The notes: generated by a model not told the origin, from the sequence alone. A DNA stretch of 64,000 bases from Bacillota bacterium (GCA_023435895.1 JAEZLH010000016.1:1-64000), one strand, 5' to 3'. Positions 17,064-26,610 are shown, numbered from the stretch's first letter. Program-made: numbers and translations.

Positions 17064-19310
17064 TCAATAACTACTCATCGGATTAAAGTCAAATTGAAGA
17101 TTGCACCCCGCAAAACGTTCCGAATAACTAAAATACCCTTCAATATAATTTTTCAAACCGATTAGCATATTATAATCGGGATGTTTCATATAAATCACCC
17201 TTCGATAGCTATCATTTGCCTTTGATAATGAGGCAGGAGCCGGTCCAATCAGGGTAACTTCCTCCTGATTTTCATCCAGATAATGACGGATCGCTTCTCC
17301 AATCACAACAGAGGATTGTTCTGCCGCTTTCTCATCCTTTGATGTAATCAAAGCCAAAAGAATATGTGCCGAAGGAGGATATTGCATCAGTCTTCGATAC
17401 AACATTTCTTGTTCAAAAAAAGATAAGTAATCTCCTTCTGCTGCCGTTATTACACTATAATGCTCCGGATGATAGGTCTGTATTACCACTTCACCCGGTA
17501 TCACATCCCTTCCTGCCCTTCCTGCCGCCTGACACAACAACTGAAAGGTTCTCTCACTTGCCCTGAAATCTCCGGTGTAAAGGGAAAGATCGGCTGCTAT
17601 AATCCCTACTAAGGTTACCTTTGGAAAATCATGACCTTTCACTATCATTTGCGTTCCAATTAAAATATCCGCTTTATGCTCAGAAAATGCTTTTAAGATT
17701 CCTTCATGACCACCTTTATTCTTCGTGGTGTCCATATCCATACGCAACACCTTTGCCTGAGGGAATTCTCTTCTGACCATCTCCTCCACCTTCTGGGTTC
17801 CAGTACCGAATGCGGCAATATATTTTGATTTACATTGTGGACATAGGTTTGGTTGTGCCTCTTCATGCCCGCAATAATGACAAACCAGTCTGCCATTATT
17901 ATGAGAAGTAAGGGAAACATCACAGTGCGGACACTTTATAACAAATCCACAGCTTCTGCAGGATACAAAGCCTGCATACCCTCTCCGGTTTAAAAAGAGC
18001 ATAATCTGCTCTTTTTTGTTTAATCTATCCTGAATTAATTCTCGTAGTTTATAACTAAAAATTGATTTATTTTTATTTTTTAATTCTTCTCTCAGGTCAA
18101 CAATCCAGACAGTCGGCTGCTTCGCTTCCTTCGCCCTTCTTGTAAGAGTATAGAGCTTATATTCCCCATTTTTAGCACTAATATAGGATTCTAACGAGGG
18201 AGTAGCAGAACCTAAAACCACACTTGATCCGGTTAGTTCCGCTCGCTTTCTTGCTACACTGACAGCATGGTACTTGGGTGATGTCTCACTTTTATAGCTA
18301 CCCTCATGCTCCTCATCTACAATAATCAAACCTAGATTTTGAAAGGGGGTAAATAAAGCGGAACGAGGTCCGATTATAATGTCTATTTCACCATTCGCCG
18401 CTCTAAGACTCTGATCATAGCGTTCCCCTTGGGACATCTTGGAATTCATAATAGTGATTCGCTCTCCAAAACGTTTGTAAAAACGTTGTACCGTTTGAAA
18501 AGTTAATGCAATTTCAGGGATTAACAGAATCACCTGTTTTCCTTCTTTGATGACAGAAGCAATCATCTCCATGTACACTTCAGTCTTCCCGCTTCCGGTG
18601 ACACCATGAACCAGATAGGTTCCTCTTTTTCCCTGGTGATATTCCTCTGTAAAATCATTAACAATGAGCTGCTGTTCCTCGTTCAGTTGAACCGGCTTAT
18701 AGCGTTGGCTTTCATACGCGATGGGATTGCGATAAAGCTGCTGGGATAACACCTTCATAACTCCCTGCTGTTCCATACCCTGTATGGTTGCTCGCGGTAT
18801 TTTAAGTGGCCCTATGGCAACCTCATAATCAATTTCTTTCTCCTTTAGCAACGCTTCCAACAATCGTAGTTTTGCCTTGTTATTCTTTCGCTGGTATTCA
18901 TAGAAAAGCTGATTTGCTCTCTCTGGATCGACTGTCAGTTTGATACTTCGCTGTTCTTTAATCTTTACCGACTTTTTTACCGGAATTACGGTCTTTAAGG
19001 AATCATTCATGGTTCCCCCAAAGTTTTCCTTCATCCAGTATGCCAGGTAAATCAAATGACTTTCGATGACCTGTGCTCCCTCTACCACCTGGGCAATGGG
19101 TTTAATAAGTTCGGTTGCCAGCTTTGGTTCCCTGGATATGCCGACGATATAACCATTAATCCTGCGATTTCCCTTTCCAAAGGGAACCACCACCAAAGCA
19201 CCAATCACAGCTCTTTCCTGATGTTCCGGCGAAATAGCGTACTGATATGTCTTGTCGAGGTCTTCATGGGAAATATCAATAATGATATCTGCATACATTT
19301 GATAAGACAT
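17064..19310 (-). CDS. priA: Primosomal protein N' (replication restart helicase PriA)
   Basis: Superfamily 2 3'-5' DNA helicase that reloads the replisome at stalled forks. A 3'-end/fork-binding N-terminal domain is followed by Walker A GVTGSGKTEVY, the DEEH box, GSATPSLES, and a zinc-binding module with paired CxxC motifs (CRSCG, CPHC, CHYCG, CPQC). The C-terminal helicase core has GRAGR. GGAGG lies 5 nt before the ATG. It follows murE by 78 bp and heads the def-fmt run. Confidence 0.97.
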   Translation of the reverse strand: MSYQMYADIIIDISHEDLDKTYQYAISPEHQERAVIGALVVVPFGKGNRRINGYIVGISREPKLATELIKPIAQVVEGAQVIESHLIYLAYWMKENFGGTMNDSLKTVIPVKKSVKIKEQRSIKLTVDPERANQLFYEYQRKNNKAKLRLLEALLKEKEIDYEVAIGPLKIPRATIQGMEQQGVMKVLSQQLYRNPIAYESQRYKPVQLNEEQQLIVNDFTEEYHQGKRGTYLVHGVTGSGKTEVYMEMIASVIKEGKQVILLIPEIALTFQTVQRFYKRFGERITIMNSKMSQGERYDQSLRAANGEIDIIIGPRSALFTPFQNLGLIIVDEEHEGSYKSETSPKYHAVSVARKRAELTGSSVVLGSATPSLESYISAKNGEYKLYTLTRRAKEAKQPTVWIVDLREELKNKNKSIFSYKLRELIQDRLNKKEQIMLFLNRRGYAGFVSCRSCGFVIKCPHCDVSLTSHNNGRLVCHYCGHEEAQPNLCPQCKSKYIAAFGTGTQKVEEMVRREFPQAKVLRMDMDTTKNKGGHEGILKAFSEHKADILIGTQMIVKGHDFPKVTLVGIIAADLSLYTGDFRASERTFQLLCQAAGRAGRDVIPGEVVIQTYHPEHYSVITAAEGDYLSFFEQEMLYRRLMQYPPSAHILLALITSKDEKAAEQSSVVIGEAIRHYLDENQEEVTLIGPAPASLSKANDSYRRVIYMKHPDYNMLIGLKNYIEGYFSYSERFAGCNLQFDFNPMSSY

Positions 19311-19388
19311 AGCAGCCTCCTCTCCTTTGTTCTATCAAAAGCCTCTTCTTTAAGTTGGCAGCTTTTGATTACTATTTCATAATTGCAA

Positions 19389-20846
19389 TTATCTGCCTGC
19401 CAAGATATCTTCAATTAATTCTCGTTCATCCATATGATGTTTCACGCCCTTGATTTCCTGATAATCCTCATGTCCTTTTCCGGCTAGAACCACCACATCT
19501 CCCTCTTTAGCGTGGTCGATGCAATATTTAATAGCTTCTTTTCGGTCAATAATCTCTACATATTCTCCAGAAGCTCGTTTTACGCCAACCAGAATGTCAT
19601 TAATAATACTCTGTGGATCTTCTGATCTAGGGTTATCAGAGGTAACAACAGTCAAATCAGCAAGAGTGGAGGATACTTCGCCCATCTCAAATCTTCTGTC
19701 TCTGGAGCGATCACCACCACAACCAAAGAGGCATACCAGTCTTCTCGGATGATATTCCTTAAGTGTTGTCAATAAGCTCCTAAGACTCATGGCATTATGT
19801 GCATAATCTATCATTAATGTAAATTGATCTGAAACCGGTACAAGTTCCACTCTGCCTCTGACATTGATTTTGTTTAAAGCCTTTAAAATCTCCTGCTCCT
19901 GTACATCAAAATGTCTGCAAAGGGCGATTGCACAAAGTGAATTATACACATTGAAGCGTCCGGGCACATTCATGTTGACATCCAGAGACATCAAGCCTTC
20001 TACCTGATAAGCGATACCCAGATATCCGGGACGCTCTACCAGCTTTACATTTGTTGCACGAATATCGGCCTGCTCTGTAAAACCAAAGGTTTCTACTTCA
20101 CAGGTATGCCCTTCTAATATTTCCTGTGCATGGGAATCATCAATATTAATCAATCCCACCTTGCACTGCTTAAACAATTTGCTCTTACATCTTAAATAGT
20201 CCTCAAAATCCTTATGTTCGGCTCCTCCAATATGATCTGGCTCTAGGTTTGTAAAGATACCATAATCAAATACAAACCCTCCCACACGATTTAGCATAAG
20301 ACCCTGGGAAGATACCTCCATAACCACATATTCGCAGCCGGCTTCCACCATTTCGGCAAAAGTCTTCTGAACAATATAAGATTCCGGTGTAGTATTATTA
20401 GCAGGAATCACCTTATCAACGATAATTGTCTCAATGGTTCCAATAAGCCCCACTTTCTTACCGGTATTCTCAAGAATTGATTTAATCATATAGGTTGTGG
20501 TGGTCTTACCCTTTGTTCCTGTAATTCCTATTGTTACGAGCTTTCTGGCAGGATGACCAAAGTAAGCAGCGGATAGGCAAGCCAGTGCAAGGCGGCTGTC
20601 TTTGACCTTAATCACTGTTACATGGCCAGGTACTTCAACCTCTTTCTCAACAATTATAGTTGTGGCACCCTTTTCCACAACATCTTTAGCATAATTATGT
20701 CCGTCTGAAACTGCTCCTGATATGCACACAAATATGGAATCCTTGACAACTTTTCTAGAATCATAAACAAGTTCCGTAACTGGAATATTCAGCTCTCCCT
20801 GTATACATTCATAATCCATATTTTCTAATAATTGTTCTAAATACAT
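19389..20846 (-). CDS. murE: UDP-MurNAc-tripeptide synthetase MurE (meso-DAP type)
   Basis: ATP-dependent Mur ligase that adds the third amino acid to UDP-MurNAc-L-Ala-D-Glu. The ATP loop TGTKGKTTTT is present, and the specificity loop reads DNPRSEDP, the DNPR form that marks meso-diaminopimelate rather than lysine enzymes. The start at 20846 (485 residues) has GGAGG upstream; a longer frame starts 10 codons earlier without such support. It lies apart from the mraZ cluster, upstream of priA. Confidence 0.96.
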   Translation of the reverse strand: MYLEQLLENMDYECIQGELNIPVTELVYDSRKVVKDSIFVCISGAVSDGHNYAKDVVEKGATTIIVEKEVEVPGHVTVIKVKDSRLALACLSAAYFGHPARKLVTIGITGTKGKTTTTYMIKSILENTGKKVGLIGTIETIIVDKVIPANNTTPESYIVQKTFAEMVEAGCEYVVMEVSSQGLMLNRVGGFVFDYGIFTNLEPDHIGGAEHKDFEDYLRCKSKLFKQCKVGLINIDDSHAQEILEGHTCEVETFGFTEQADIRATNVKLVERPGYLGIAYQVEGLMSLDVNMNVPGRFNVYNSLCAIALCRHFDVQEQEILKALNKINVRGRVELVPVSDQFTLMIDYAHNAMSLRSLLTTLKEYHPRRLVCLFGCGGDRSRDRRFEMGEVSSTLADLTVVTSDNPRSEDPQSIINDILVGVKRASGEYVEIIDRKEAIKYCIDHAKEGDVVVLAGKGHEDYQEIKGVKHHMDERELIEDILAGR

Positions 20847-21229
20847 AATTAACCTCCGCAAACTATTTATTATCATATTTTATCATCTTATGGGATGAAT
20901 TTTCTAGCTTAGTACTACCTATTTATTAAAGGGCATTATCGATTCGGGTATCATTACTCTTTCGTCTGAGTTCATAAGCAATCTTCATCATCAAAGCATG
21001 AATCTTTAGATTTGTGCAAATTACCATGGCACAGAATAAACAGGGCTTTGTCACCTGACGCATTATTTCCCACATATAATTATAGGCGAATAATCTCATT
21101 TGTAAAGGGAAAGTGCCAAACGAAAATATCTCTCTTGATTTGTGGACAAATAGTGAAATCAAAATGAACTCCCTAGCATATAGTATTGTAGATATTTCAA
21201 TATCCAAATCATATCACAGGAGGGGGATT
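20847..21229. other. Intergenic region between murE and a divergent gene
   Basis: The promoters of the leftward murE and the rightward methyltransferase gene must lie here. I find no promoter with both boxes near consensus. A 93-codon minus-strand frame (20926-21207) crosses the region, but has no convincing ribosome binding site and no recognisable family. Confidence 0.4.
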
Positions 21230-22294
21230 ATGGATCGACTGACCTTTGCAGGAATCGAAAGAAAAACACACCCTAATTATATGTATTACTTAGCAGGTGT
21301 ATACGATGACAGAGAAATAGCGGACCCTTACGATGTAGAGCTTATTCCTGAGATCATTGATCTGTATCGGCGATACTCAGAGCATCTTGTCACAGCCGGG
21401 GGAGAATGGACTTGGATTCAAGAGAACAGGCAAAAAGAATATCGAAAACATTTGGCAAATGGTGATACTGAGGCTTTAATACCTATGTATCGTAATTTTT
21501 TTCGTAATGAGATTTCTTTTGGTATCTCTGCACCGGATGAAGAAGCTGATTCTGCGAGGAAGCAATTAGTGAATGACACCCTTTTGGATGTGGATACCTG
21601 GAAGGAATTTTGCGGTGAATTACCGATTCAGGAATTGAACGCACCAAGAATTGGCAACCCCTTCGGAGTTATGATGGAAGGCTCTCTCATTATGTATAAT
21701 TCTTGTAGGCACTATTACCATGCCGAACGGTTAAAAATGTTGAGTAAAGAACAAAAAAGACCAGTTATCTTTGAAATAGGGGGAGGATATGGAGGGGTGT
21801 TCTATTATCTCTATAAGCAACTGGATTCCTTCTGTTATATTGTCTGTGATTTAATGGAGACCTTGTTCACAAATTATTATTATACCAAAAAATGGGCACA
21901 TGAAGAAGAGAAAGACATCAAGATTAAGTGGGCGTTGGATGGTCGAATTATTAAGGAAGATGTGGAGAATTATGATCTGATCTTAGTACCTTCCAACAGT
22001 CATGAAAATATTGACATTGGTTGTGATATTGCATATAATGCAAATTCTTTCTCTGAAATGTCCTTTCAAACAGTTGGTGACTATTTTGGGACCATAGAAA
22101 AGAATAAACCGAACTATATTTTTCATCAAAACAGTAATTTTAAACTTTGGGAAACCTCTTCTAGAGGGCACACGGAGGTTCTGGCAAAGGATTTCCCCAT
22201 ACCGGCTGGTTATCAATTAGTATATCAGGCCATATCTCCCTGGACAGGTGCAGGGGGGAGATATAGGGAATATTTGTATCAGCGAACGAAATAA
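21230..22294 (+). CDS. Putative sugar O-methyltransferase
   Basis: Resembles the putative sugar O-methyltransferase family with a Rossmann-type SAM domain: FEIGGGYGGVFYYL around residues 182-195 is the SAM-binding glycine motif, followed by the acidic IVCDLMET strand end. The start at 21230 (354 residues) follows AGGAGGGGG; the longer frame to 21113 lacks one. It stands alone on the plus strand, converging on the DUF434 gene with only 3 bp between stops. No glycosyltransferase lies nearby, so the acceptor cannot be guessed. Confidence 0.75.
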   Translation: MDRLTFAGIERKTHPNYMYYLAGVYDDREIADPYDVELIPEIIDLYRRYSEHLVTAGGEWTWIQENRQKEYRKHLANGDTEALIPMYRNFFRNEISFGISAPDEEADSARKQLVNDTLLDVDTWKEFCGELPIQELNAPRIGNPFGVMMEGSLIMYNSCRHYYHAERLKMLSKEQKRPVIFEIGGGYGGVFYYLYKQLDSFCYIVCDLMETLFTNYYYTKKWAHEEEKDIKIKWALDGRIIKEDVENYDLILVPSNSHENIDIGCDIAYNANSFSEMSFQTVGDYFGTIEKNKPNYIFHQNSNFKLWETSSRGHTEVLAKDFPIPAGYQLVYQAISPWTGAGGRYREYLYQRTK

Positions 22295-22297
22295 ACC

Positions 22298-23017
22298 TTA
22301 ATTTCGCAAACTATTACCATTTGACAAATCAACATAGTTTACATTCCTATGCTCTAAGATAACTCGGTTCAAATTAAACCAGCTTTTGCATTTATTCATA
22401 ATGATGGAATCACTCGTAACTACCTGTTCCTCGTTTTGTAAAAGTACATCCACTTGATTGATTAACTCAACCTTTAAATGAAACGGATAGGAGCCTAAAA
22501 GCTCAAAGATTCTGCTCTTTAGCCTTCCGGTATTTGAAACCGGCGCATCCAGATAAATGATCACCTCAGACAGATTAAGTTCTTTTAATTGATCTCCCAG
22601 TAAACAGATGGCCTGATCTGTCTGATCGATCAAACGATAGGTGCCCCGAAGTCCTGCCAAATCCCTGATTGCCCCATCCATACAAGAAAGCAACGTTCCC
22701 TGTGACAAAGCTACCTCTAAGGTAATAATCGTATTAAAACCGTCTATTACTACCCTTTGTCCCAAATTCTCCACTGTAAGCTCTTTCTTTTTTCGAAGGG
22801 TTAAATCCTGTGAGCTCCCACTTGCTCGAACAATTGCAAGTCTCTGCCTTTCTGATAACATATGATGATTACCCACAAAGGTGGAAGCATTTTTTATCGG
22901 ATATCCTCTTTCAACCAGATAAAGTAACTCTTGTTGGGCTTTTTGCAAAAGTACAATTGATGTATCTGAAAAATCTTTCTCGTCCTCTGGAACAAATCCT
23001 CTTCTATGATTACTCAT
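22298..23017 (-). CDS. DUF434-type protein
   Basis: Matches the pattern of the DUF434/DUF5616 family of unknown function: an N-terminal RGFVPEDEKDF region, a helical segment with YPIKNASTFVGNHH and LSERQRLAIVRAS, then VIDGFNTIITLEVAL and YLDAPVSNTGRLK, which resembles a nuclease-like (PIN/TOPRIM-like) fold with conserved acidic residues; that fold assignment is inference. I favour the ATG at 23017 (239 residues), with GGAG upstream; an in-frame extension to 23080 is possible. It is a single gene. Confidence 0.7.
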   Translation of the reverse strand: MSNHRRGFVPEDEKDFSDTSIVLLQKAQQELLYLVERGYPIKNASTFVGNHHMLSERQRLAIVRASGSSQDLTLRKKKELTVENLGQRVVIDGFNTIITLEVALSQGTLLSCMDGAIRDLAGLRGTYRLIDQTDQAICLLGDQLKELNLSEVIIYLDAPVSNTGRLKSRIFELLGSYPFHLKVELINQVDVLLQNEEQVVTSDSIIMNKCKSWFNLNRVILEHRNVNYVDLSNGNSLRN

Positions 23018-23155
23018 ATTATTATTCTCTCCAATCAGGTGTGTCCCTGCATTTTTCTCCTGTCTCACGTGGTCATCCAAATCCTTGCATGTAAGTTCTA
23101 CATATAGAAAGGATTACTGCTTTACAATCATTACCTACATTAAATTATCACTCAG

Positions 23156-23330
23156 TCAATACTCTATAAAATATACTCCATCCGGATTGCTAGGATAACG
23201 CTCCTTTGTAAATGCATCAATCTTTTGGGAAATTATTTATCGTAATCATTATGTCAATCTCTGATTTGGGAGTGAACAATAACTTATAGCTGCCTCCGAT
23301 TTTGGAAATAAATAATGATTATGGTAAAGA
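23156..23330 (-). pseudogene. Decayed gene fragment, unknown family
   Basis: On the minus strand two short coding-like segments join only through a frameshift: one reads SKIGGSYKLLFTPKSEIDIM, and the other, in a different frame, reads KIDAFTKERYPSNPDGVYF and then IEY before a stop (complement of 23156-23158). An in-frame stop also lies just upstream. The amino-acid composition is protein-like, so I read it as the remnant of a gene 3' end. No family is recognised. Confidence 0.35.
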
Positions 23331-23342
23331 ATTAAAATCTTA

Positions 23343-23351
23343 TGTTATAAT
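23343..23351 (+). promoter_or_regulatory. Possible extended -10 promoter
   Basis: TGTTATAAT (23343-23351) is a perfect extended -10 element on the plus strand, about 140 bp ahead of the AlkA-like gene. The -35 region is poor, as is common with extended -10 promoters. Confidence 0.4.
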
Positions 23352-23491
23352 GTATTACTGTAGAAATAAACTAACAAATTAATTAGGATTTGACCATGCT
23401 TACTCCTTATTATTGATTTTATTTATTATTCTACCATACTACATGATTAATACAACACCCCCATTCCGGATTTGCAGATAAGGAGATGTCT

Positions 23492-24130
23492 ATGTCAGAG
23501 CTTATAACATTAACCAGTGATTCCAACTCAATTCAGCACTTGTGCAAAGATAAACGTATGGCAAAACTCATCTCTATATTAGGACCCATATCCTATACTC
23601 TGAGTAAGGACTCCTATTCTTTTCTTGTCAATACCATAATCGGACAAATGCTTTCCAATAAAGTTGCCGACATTTTATCGAGCCGTCTCATAACACTATG
23701 TGGGGATTTTGTTTGCCCTGATACGATCGGTTCTCTAACGGATGAAGCAATTCAAAACATCGGTATATCAAAATCTAAGGTTTCCTACATTCGAAATCTT
23801 ACGGAGGCTATTCAGTCAGGTACGATTTCTTTTTCGGAATTCCCACATCTACAGGATGGTGAAATCATAAAAAAGCTGACCTCTCTCCGTGGTATTGGAA
23901 ATTGGTCAGCTAAAATGTATTTGATATTTGCATTAGATCGTCAAGATGTTCTTCCAGTTGAAGATGCGGCATTTTTACAAGGATATAGTTGGTTATATAA
24001 CACAGCTGATCTAAAACCCGCTTCACTAGCTACTGCATGTGAAGGTTGGAAGCCTTATTCGTCTATTGCTGCTCGTTATCTGTACCAGGCTGTTGATAAG
24101 GGGCTTACGAAGGAAGTATTTTATTTATGA
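23492..24130 (+). CDS. AlkA-like DNA-3-methyladenine glycosylase (HhH-GPD)
   Basis: Base excision repair glycosylase of the helix-hairpin-helix GPD superfamily, probably removing alkylated purines. The hairpin motif LRGIGNWSAKMYL is followed by VLPVEDAAFLQG, whose Asp is the expected catalytic residue. The N-terminal AlkA domain is absent, so at 212 residues it is a short AlkA/MAG-type enzyme. AAGGAG lies 6 nt before the ATG at 23492; the ATG at 23486 abuts the ribosome binding site. It is monocistronic. Confidence 0.85.
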   Translation: MSELITLTSDSNSIQHLCKDKRMAKLISILGPISYTLSKDSYSFLVNTIIGQMLSNKVADILSSRLITLCGDFVCPDTIGSLTDEAIQNIGISKSKVSYIRNLTEAIQSGTISFSEFPHLQDGEIIKKLTSLRGIGNWSAKMYLIFALDRQDVLPVEDAAFLQGYSWLYNTADLKPASLATACEGWKPYSSIAARYLYQAVDKGLTKEVFYL

Positions 24131-24235
24131 TTAAGATGTCACTAGGTTATATACTGAGGCTAGCAATTTATACAAAGTCAGCTTCATGCCAATTGTCAAT
24201 GAGATTTGTTGAAAGAACTTTGAAACCCCAATCAT

Positions 24236-25153
24236 TTATTCATCATAGAGTTGCTTACTAAAGTAGCGGTCTCCTCGATCCGGGAACAATGTCACAATGG
24301 TACCTTTTTCAATTTGATTAGCTAGCTTAATCGCTCCCGCAAGGGCTGCCCCTGAGGATGAACCTACAAACATCCCCTCCTTTTTCACCGCAAGCTTCGC
24401 ACCATCAAAGGCTTCCTTATCAGATATCTTGATGACTCCATCGACTAATTCCATATCCATGGTATCCGCGATAAAATCATTTCCGATTCCTTCTATATTA
24501 TAATCCGAATGTTCCCCTCCTCCCATGGTAGAGCCGATTGGATCGGCTAAAATCCCCCTGATTTCGGGTTTCTTTTCTTTTAGATATCTCGTTACACCGG
24601 AGAACGTACCCCCACTCCCTGCTCCAGCTATAAAATAATCAATTTCTCCTTCCAGATCATCATAAATTTCCCTCCCGGTAGTTTCATAATGAGCCAATGG
24701 ATTCGCTGGGTTTTTAAATTGCCAAAAGGAGATTGATCCAGGAATTTCCTTTATTAATTCTTCTGCCTTTTGCTCTGCACCAAGCATCCCTGTTTCTCTC
24801 GGCGTATTTATCACAGATGCTCCCAACGCTTTTAACAGAACTTGTTTTTCTTCAGAGAACTTGGTAGGTACTACAAAAATAATTCGATATCCCTTATTTA
24901 GTGCCGCCATCGCAATACCCAGTCCCGTATTACCGGCTGTTGCTTCGACAATGGTTCCTCCCGGATTCAGTAGCCCTCTTTGCTCCGCATCTTCCAGCAT
25001 ATACACACCAATCCTATCCTTTACACTTCCGGAAGGATTCCAATACTCTAACTTTGCATATATTTTTACCTTTTCTGGGATATCCAAGTGATTTAGTCTT
25101 ACGAGGGGTGTATGTCCGATCAACTGCTTAATATCTTCATAATACATATCCAT
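24236..25153 (-). CDS. mccA: Cysteine synthase/cystathionine beta-synthase (MccA-like)
   Basis: Fold type II PLP enzyme. PLP lysine lies in NPSGSVKDR (about residue 42), the substrate loop is EATAGNTG, and the phosphate loop is GAGSGGTFSG. Overall sequence resembles B. subtilis MccA (YrhA), which joins O-acetylserine and homocysteine to cystathionine, more than ordinary CysK. Located 14 bp after the cystathionine lyase gene, the pair would form a reverse transsulfuration route from homocysteine to cysteine. A plain O-acetylserine sulfhydrylase remains possible. Confidence 0.87.
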   Translation of the reverse strand: MDMYYEDIKQLIGHTPLVRLNHLDIPEKVKIYAKLEYWNPSGSVKDRIGVYMLEDAEQRGLLNPGGTIVEATAGNTGLGIAMAALNKGYRIIFVVPTKFSEEKQVLLKALGASVINTPRETGMLGAEQKAEELIKEIPGSISFWQFKNPANPLAHYETTGREIYDDLEGEIDYFIAGAGSGGTFSGVTRYLKEKKPEIRGILADPIGSTMGGGEHSDYNIEGIGNDFIADTMDMELVDGVIKISDKEAFDGAKLAVKKEGMFVGSSSGAALAGAIKLANQIEKGTIVTLFPDRGDRYFSKQLYDE

Positions 25154-25167
25154 TCTCCTTCTTTATA

Positions 25168-26337
25168 TCACTCTGAGGCCTGCTTTATTGCATTATCCAA
25201 ATCTTCTATTATTTCGTTAACCTCCTCAATCCCTACGGAGAGTCGGATTAATCCATCCGTTATTCCAACCTTTCTTCGAATTTCTTCCGGAATCGAAGCA
25301 TGAGTCATACTGGAAGGATGGCACACAAGGGATTCCACTCCTCCAAGGCTTTCCGCCAAGGATACCAATTGAAGCCCATCATAAAATTTTCTAATGTCTG
25401 CACCGTCCTGTAACTCAAAACTAATCATAGCTCCCGGTCCATCTGCTTGTTTTGACTGTATCTCAAAACCCAGATCCTGTTCCAGGCCAGGGTAATACAC
25501 AATCTTCACTTTCTCTTGTTTTACCAGCCATTTGGCAATCTGAATGGCATTTTCCTGATGTCGGTCCATCCTCACTCCTAGGGTCTTAATCCCTCTAATT
25601 AATAAAAAGGAATCAAAGGGCTGCAGTATTCCACCGGTTGCATTCTGAATAAAATGCAGCCTTTTCGCTAACTCCTTATCCTTAACCACAGCCAATCCCG
25701 CTATCAAATCACTATGACCGCCCAAATATTTGGTTGCACTATGAACCACGATATCCGCTCCTAACGATAAGGGTCTTTGAAGATAGGGCGTCATAAAGGT
25801 GTTATCCACAATCAATAATTTGTTATATTTATGGGCGATAGAACTAACAGCCTTGATATCGGTTACCGTCATTAATGGATTTGCCGGGCTTTCGATCAAT
25901 ACTGCTTTCACCTCTTCCACTAAGGATTTCTCTAATTTCTCAAGATGTGTGGTGTCCACAATTTCATAGGTCAAACCAAAGGAACCAAACACTTGATCCA
26001 GTACCCGAAAGGTTCCACCGTATACATTTTCTGAGATCAAAATTTTATCACCTGCCCCAAACAAATGTAATACCGCCGTTGTAGCCGCCATGCCGGAAGC
26101 GAAAGCAAAACCATGCTCCCCCTCCTCCAGTTCTGCAATCAAACGTTCTAATGCTTCTCTTGTTGGATTCCCTGTTCTGGAATATTCATAGCCCTTATGT
26201 TCTCCCAAGCGTACCTGTTTGTAAGTAGAGGTCTGATAAATCGGAACATTAACTGCGCCTGTTCTTTCATCCCCATCAATTCCTCCATGTATCAATTTTG
26301 TTGAAATACTCTTATCACTTCCCATTTTTATTCTCAT
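25168..26337 (-). CDS. mccB: Cystathionine gamma-lyase/homocysteine gamma-lyase (MccB-like)
   Basis: Cys/Met metabolism PLP enzyme of fold type I. PLP lysine lies in HSATKYLGGHSD (about residue 200); YSRTGNPTR and LAESLGGVESL are family motifs. Paired with mccA it should cleave cystathionine to cysteine, 2-oxobutyrate and ammonia. Two starts are possible, at 26337 and 26325; the first is close to its ribosome binding site. Its leader carries a strong intrinsic terminator and an alternative pairing, so transcription attenuation is likely. Confidence 0.88.
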   Translation of the reverse strand: MRIKMGSDKSISTKLIHGGIDGDERTGAVNVPIYQTSTYKQVRLGEHKGYEYSRTGNPTREALERLIAELEEGEHGFAFASGMAATTAVLHLFGAGDKILISENVYGGTFRVLDQVFGSFGLTYEIVDTTHLEKLEKSLVEEVKAVLIESPANPLMTVTDIKAVSSIAHKYNKLLIVDNTFMTPYLQRPLSLGADIVVHSATKYLGGHSDLIAGLAVVKDKELAKRLHFIQNATGGILQPFDSFLLIRGIKTLGVRMDRHQENAIQIAKWLVKQEKVKIVYYPGLEQDLGFEIQSKQADGPGAMISFELQDGADIRKFYDGLQLVSLAESLGGVESLVCHPSSMTHASIPEEIRRKVGITDGLIRLSVGIEEVNEIIEDLDNAIKQASE

Positions 26338-26398
26338 CCTTTCCTGCTTATTAGCTCTGCCATTACAAAGCTTATGTTCATCCTTCTATCTGTTGAAC

Positions 26399-26434
26399 AA
26401 AAAAATAACAGGATTTGCCTTAGCACCTGTTATT
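26399..26434 (-). terminator. Attenuator terminator in the mccB leader
   Basis: On the minus strand AATAACAGG (26426-26434) pairs with CCTGTTATT (26404-26412) and is followed by seven Ts (26399-26405, partly overlapping the stem). It lies 60-70 nt upstream of mccB with no gene in front of it, which marks it as a leader attenuator rather than a gene-end terminator. Confidence 0.8.
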
Positions 26435-26610
26435 ATATTAACCTCAGACACTGTCTGTGCAATAATAAATACTTCTTTGAAAGAAGTCATAAATAAACAG
26501 GCTGGGAATGTTTCTGTCTTATTTCCCAACAACACACTGTTTGAATTATCACATAATAATTGCCGCTCATGTCTTACCTACTTTTCATAGAAGTTTACTA
26601 TACATTATAT
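26399..26610 (-). promoter_or_regulatory. Structured 5' leader of mccBA with competing pairings
   Basis: Elements on the minus strand in order: AAACAG (26537-26542), a hairpin TGGGAA/TTCCCA (about 26502-26527), CCTGTTTATT (26492-26501), hairpin ACTTCTT/AAGAAGT (26471-26487), palindrome CAGACA/TGTCTG, then the terminator. CTGTTT can close a stem with AAACAG, or the larger CCTGTTTATT can pair with the terminator's 5' arm AATAACAGG, which would block termination. This on/off layout is riboswitch-like. I see neither S-box nor T-box consensus. A weak promoter (TTGGGT, 18 bp, TATAGT) precedes it. Confidence 0.6.

Noticed and set aside
20926..21207. 93-codon minus-strand frame between murE and the methyltransferase
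   Set aside because: No convincing ribosome binding site or recognisable family, and it lies across the promoter region of a divergent gene. Kept only as a remote possibility.
26399..26610. S-box (SAM-I) riboswitch or T-box upstream of mccB
   Set aside because: I looked for the S-box core and the T-box sequence with its conserved antiterminator and found neither; only a generic attenuator design is supported.
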